Positions 63,301-64,000 of a stretch of 64,000 nt of DNA are shown in pieces (within the stretch, counting starts at the first letter, position 1; each line of letters begins with the position of its first letter). The stretch is from [Phormidium] sp. LEGE 05292 (GTDB lineage: Bacteria > Cyanobacteriota > Cyanobacteriia > Cyanobacteriales > Aerosakkonemataceae): positions 62,001-126,000 of the forward strand of contig NZ_JADEWG010000001.1 in assembly GCF_015207735.1 (NCBI RefSeq). Reading direction: 5' to 3'. A model generated the notes under the pieces. The model made no database searches. It was given only the letters and a program-made list of their open reading frames with translations, and was not told where the DNA came from. Position numbers and translations under genes: made by a program.

Positions 63301-63661
63301 TACGGTGCGTGAATAGCAGCATATTCTCCGAGCAGGCAGCTTCGCCAGTTTCCCTGACTTTTTGTAGCATTGAACCCATCTTTGACCACATTTCTGGACA
63401 AACTTCAGCAAAAGGTTTTCCTAACGCATGGGGATGATTTTCTGCCAAAAAGGGGATGTAATTATCGTTATAGAACTTGATAAACTGAGAACCCCAACAA
63501 ATGAAGATTGGATAAGGAGAATTGAGCAGAATACTCACCGCCGTCCGTAAACTTTGCGGCCAATTTTTTACTACACCTAAAGGAGTATTCCCCCAGTCAA
63601 AACTTCGCATTAATACTCCCATTTCTCCGCTACCAGCAAAAATATCTTGAGGAACATTCAT
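60308..63661 (-). CDS. hybrid histidine kinase with several PAS domains, a GAF domain and a C-terminal receiver
   Basis: The 1117-residue soluble protein reads as an N-terminal PAS-like part (PYPIFICWGSQFIKFYND), three further PAS/PAC units (ends at DISKRKQALS, NISDRKQLEVAL and DVTERNQLLG), a GAF domain (residues about 560-720, LRGLTEASLAMNSVLSIEQVLQVV and IENSRLYEAEQNA), a HisKA domain with the histidine in FLAVLSHELRSPLNPILGW, an ATPase (LQQVIWNLLSNAVKF, GGLGLGLAIV) and a receiver (LLSDIGMPEIDGYMLVREI). The PAS cofactors cannot be told from sequence. The receiver is similar to the free one at 52627-53055. Confidence 0.93.
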   Translation of the reverse strand: MNVPQDIFAGSGEMGVLMRSFDWGNTPLGVVKNWPQSLRTAVSILLNSPYPIFICWGSQFIKFYNDNYIPFLAENHPHALGKPFAEVCPEMWSKMGSMLQKVRETGEAACSENMLLFTHRNKYRKEVDITFSYSPIRDESNQVGGIFINCTENTQNPLRQLSLHEQQFQKSQHLLQQITDTIPGILYIYDLLENRNIYVNQQISDILGYTPQQIQEMGEMLFPQLVHPEDLIKFPAHIAQFHSLKEGEVLELEYRMRRANGEWCWFSGRATVFSRNTDGSPRQILGTAYDISKRKQALSDLQLQKERFELAAAAVNCLIYDWNLQTNLVERTDGLTRIFGYLPEEAEPTPDWWSSVIHPEDLPLVKERGLSQLVNQNRYEVEYRVRCKNNQYLDVIDQGFVIKDSQGNSVRMVGTTTNISDRKQLEVALQRSQAKLDDILNSAIAAIISYRVFADGSWESEYFSAGCEKVFGFTAAELTENHHLWMSRVLPEDLALLLPNRYQDIFAGRTNLMEYRFQHKDGTWRWISDIMTSRYEAELNCWIAIAVATDVTERNQLLGDVQQRASQLRGLTEASLAMNSVLSIEQVLQVVTEQARIIIGAHQSITTMASEGNWQKPIHVVSFSDKYAQWRDYKPNFDICQIYPKICQMNQVLRMTETELILDPQWITFNQEVENYPPMRGLLVAPLIRRDGVNIGVIQLSDKHSSDFTEADADILVQLAQMASVAIENSRLYEAEQNARTQAESANRIKDEFLAVLSHELRSPLNPILGWSKLLRSRKLDQKTTDRALETIERNAKLQTELIEDLLDVSRILQGKLTLNVCSVDLKTIIHAAIETVHLAAEAKSIQIKTQFQSNISLISGDPNRLQQVIWNLLSNAVKFTPNGGQVEIELNQIGSFVLIRVSDTGKGIQPDFIPYIFDYFRQENSSTTRKFGGLGLGLAIVRHLVELHGGIVQADSLGEGKGATFTVQLPVKQTTLETKIETKDSELNIKLDGVRALVVEDQADTRELIVTLLEQASAKVIPVASAQEALQVLTQSEIDILLSDIGMPEIDGYMLVREIRNHPNQKINQIPAIALTAYVGEFNQKQALKAGFQKHLSKPVEPIELIALVANLVNNS

Positions 63662-63961
63662 CTTCTATCTCTCCAATTTCTATCCCTGATAATTCAAGAT
63701 AATTTACTTGGACTGATTAAAATTTCCCTTGTTCTACTGCTCGCTTGCTGCAAGGAACTGATTGCTTATTGCCTCTCTGTTTTGGCACGATGAATTAGAG
63801 AAAAATGCAGCAGACATGGTTTTTTATTTTCTGTTCAACGAGTAATCCAAAAGATTTATTCCGTTAGTAAAAATCAGTTTATACCGGATGGCAGATGGGT
63901 TGAGTAAATTATTACTGATAAATTGTAAATGTCAAAAGAAGAGGTTAAAAAGAACATTACC

Positions 63962-64000
63962 ATGAATATTCTTGCTTGGATCATTTTAGGTTTGATTGCT
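63962..64000 (+). CDS. start of a GlsB/YeaQ/YmgE-family stress membrane protein (truncated by window)
   Basis: The 13 visible codons encode MNILAWIILGLIA, which matches the first helix of the short GlsB/YeaQ/YmgE family (transglycosylase-associated proteins, about 80-90 residues). An AGAAGAGG-like ribosome-binding site is visible upstream. The rest lies beyond the window. The family is induced by envelope or osmotic stress in other bacteria. Confidence 0.6.
   Translation, partial: MNILAWIILGLIA

Overview
The window is 64 kb of a cyanobacterial chromosome. The evidence is the very frequent HIP1-type gcgatcgc octamers, oxygenic-phototroph genes (Mg-protoporphyrin IX methyltransferase ChlM, a CrtW-type carotenoid ketolase, a probable thylakoid photosystem I accumulation factor, the long cyanobacterial form of IspH), an NtcA-type box, and many short tandem and palindromic repeats of the kind scattered through filamentous cyanobacteria. 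I saw no rRNA, tRNA, CRISPR array, phage or intact insertion sequence. I could not fix the genus.

Region 1 (1-1.8 kb) holds an MscS channel and a frameshifted Rpn-family gene. Region 2 (1.8-22.4 kb) is one block of sixteen minus-strand genes for a surface polysaccharide. Read in the direction of transcription it encodes a CapD-like nucleotide-sugar dehydratase fused to an EAL domain, a flippase, a beta-helix/Calx-beta polysaccharide-acting protein, a glycosyltransferase, a PaaK/CapK-like ligase, a Wzy-like polymerase, three more glycosyltransferases, an initiating sugar transferase, and then a modification cassette (WbqC, PIG-L deacetylase, FemAB/GNAT-like acyltransferase, PP-loop amidotransferase, methyltransferase, DegT aminotransferase). 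A 1.4-kb AT-rich gap with a four-copy 11-bp direct-repeat array separates it from a plus-strand Wzz/BY-kinase gene, the likely chain-length and export regulator of the same polymer.

Region 3 (26-42 kb) is mostly housekeeping: ispH, an SGNH hydrolase with a repeat-encoded tail, two ammonium transporters (one behind a perfect TGTA-N8-TACA NtcA-type site), purE, nagA, chlM, and several small membrane or secreted proteins. Region 4 (42-49 kb) looks like a nitrosative/redox stress module: a three-part fusion (cNMP-binding fold, degenerate sigma-54-type AAA+ domain, NapH/NosR-like 4Fe-4S membrane domain), hybrid cluster protein Hcp, and a divergent Crp/Fnr regulator with a perfect TTGAC-N4-GTCAA operator between the last two.

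Region 5 (50-64 kb) has histidine kinases, a lone Hpt protein and a lone receiver, an alpha/beta hydrolase, and a group of stress-type genes (baeRF-like, SRPBCC, ChaB, TspO, CrtW and the start of a GlsB/YeaQ-type gene). Several dispersed repeats are also resolved here, including a 117-bp MITE with terminal inverted repeats and a 5-bp target duplication. The strongest candidates for something not well described are the CapD-EAL fusion, the Crp/AAA+/4Fe-4S fusion protein, and the direct-repeat array ahead of the BY-kinase gene.
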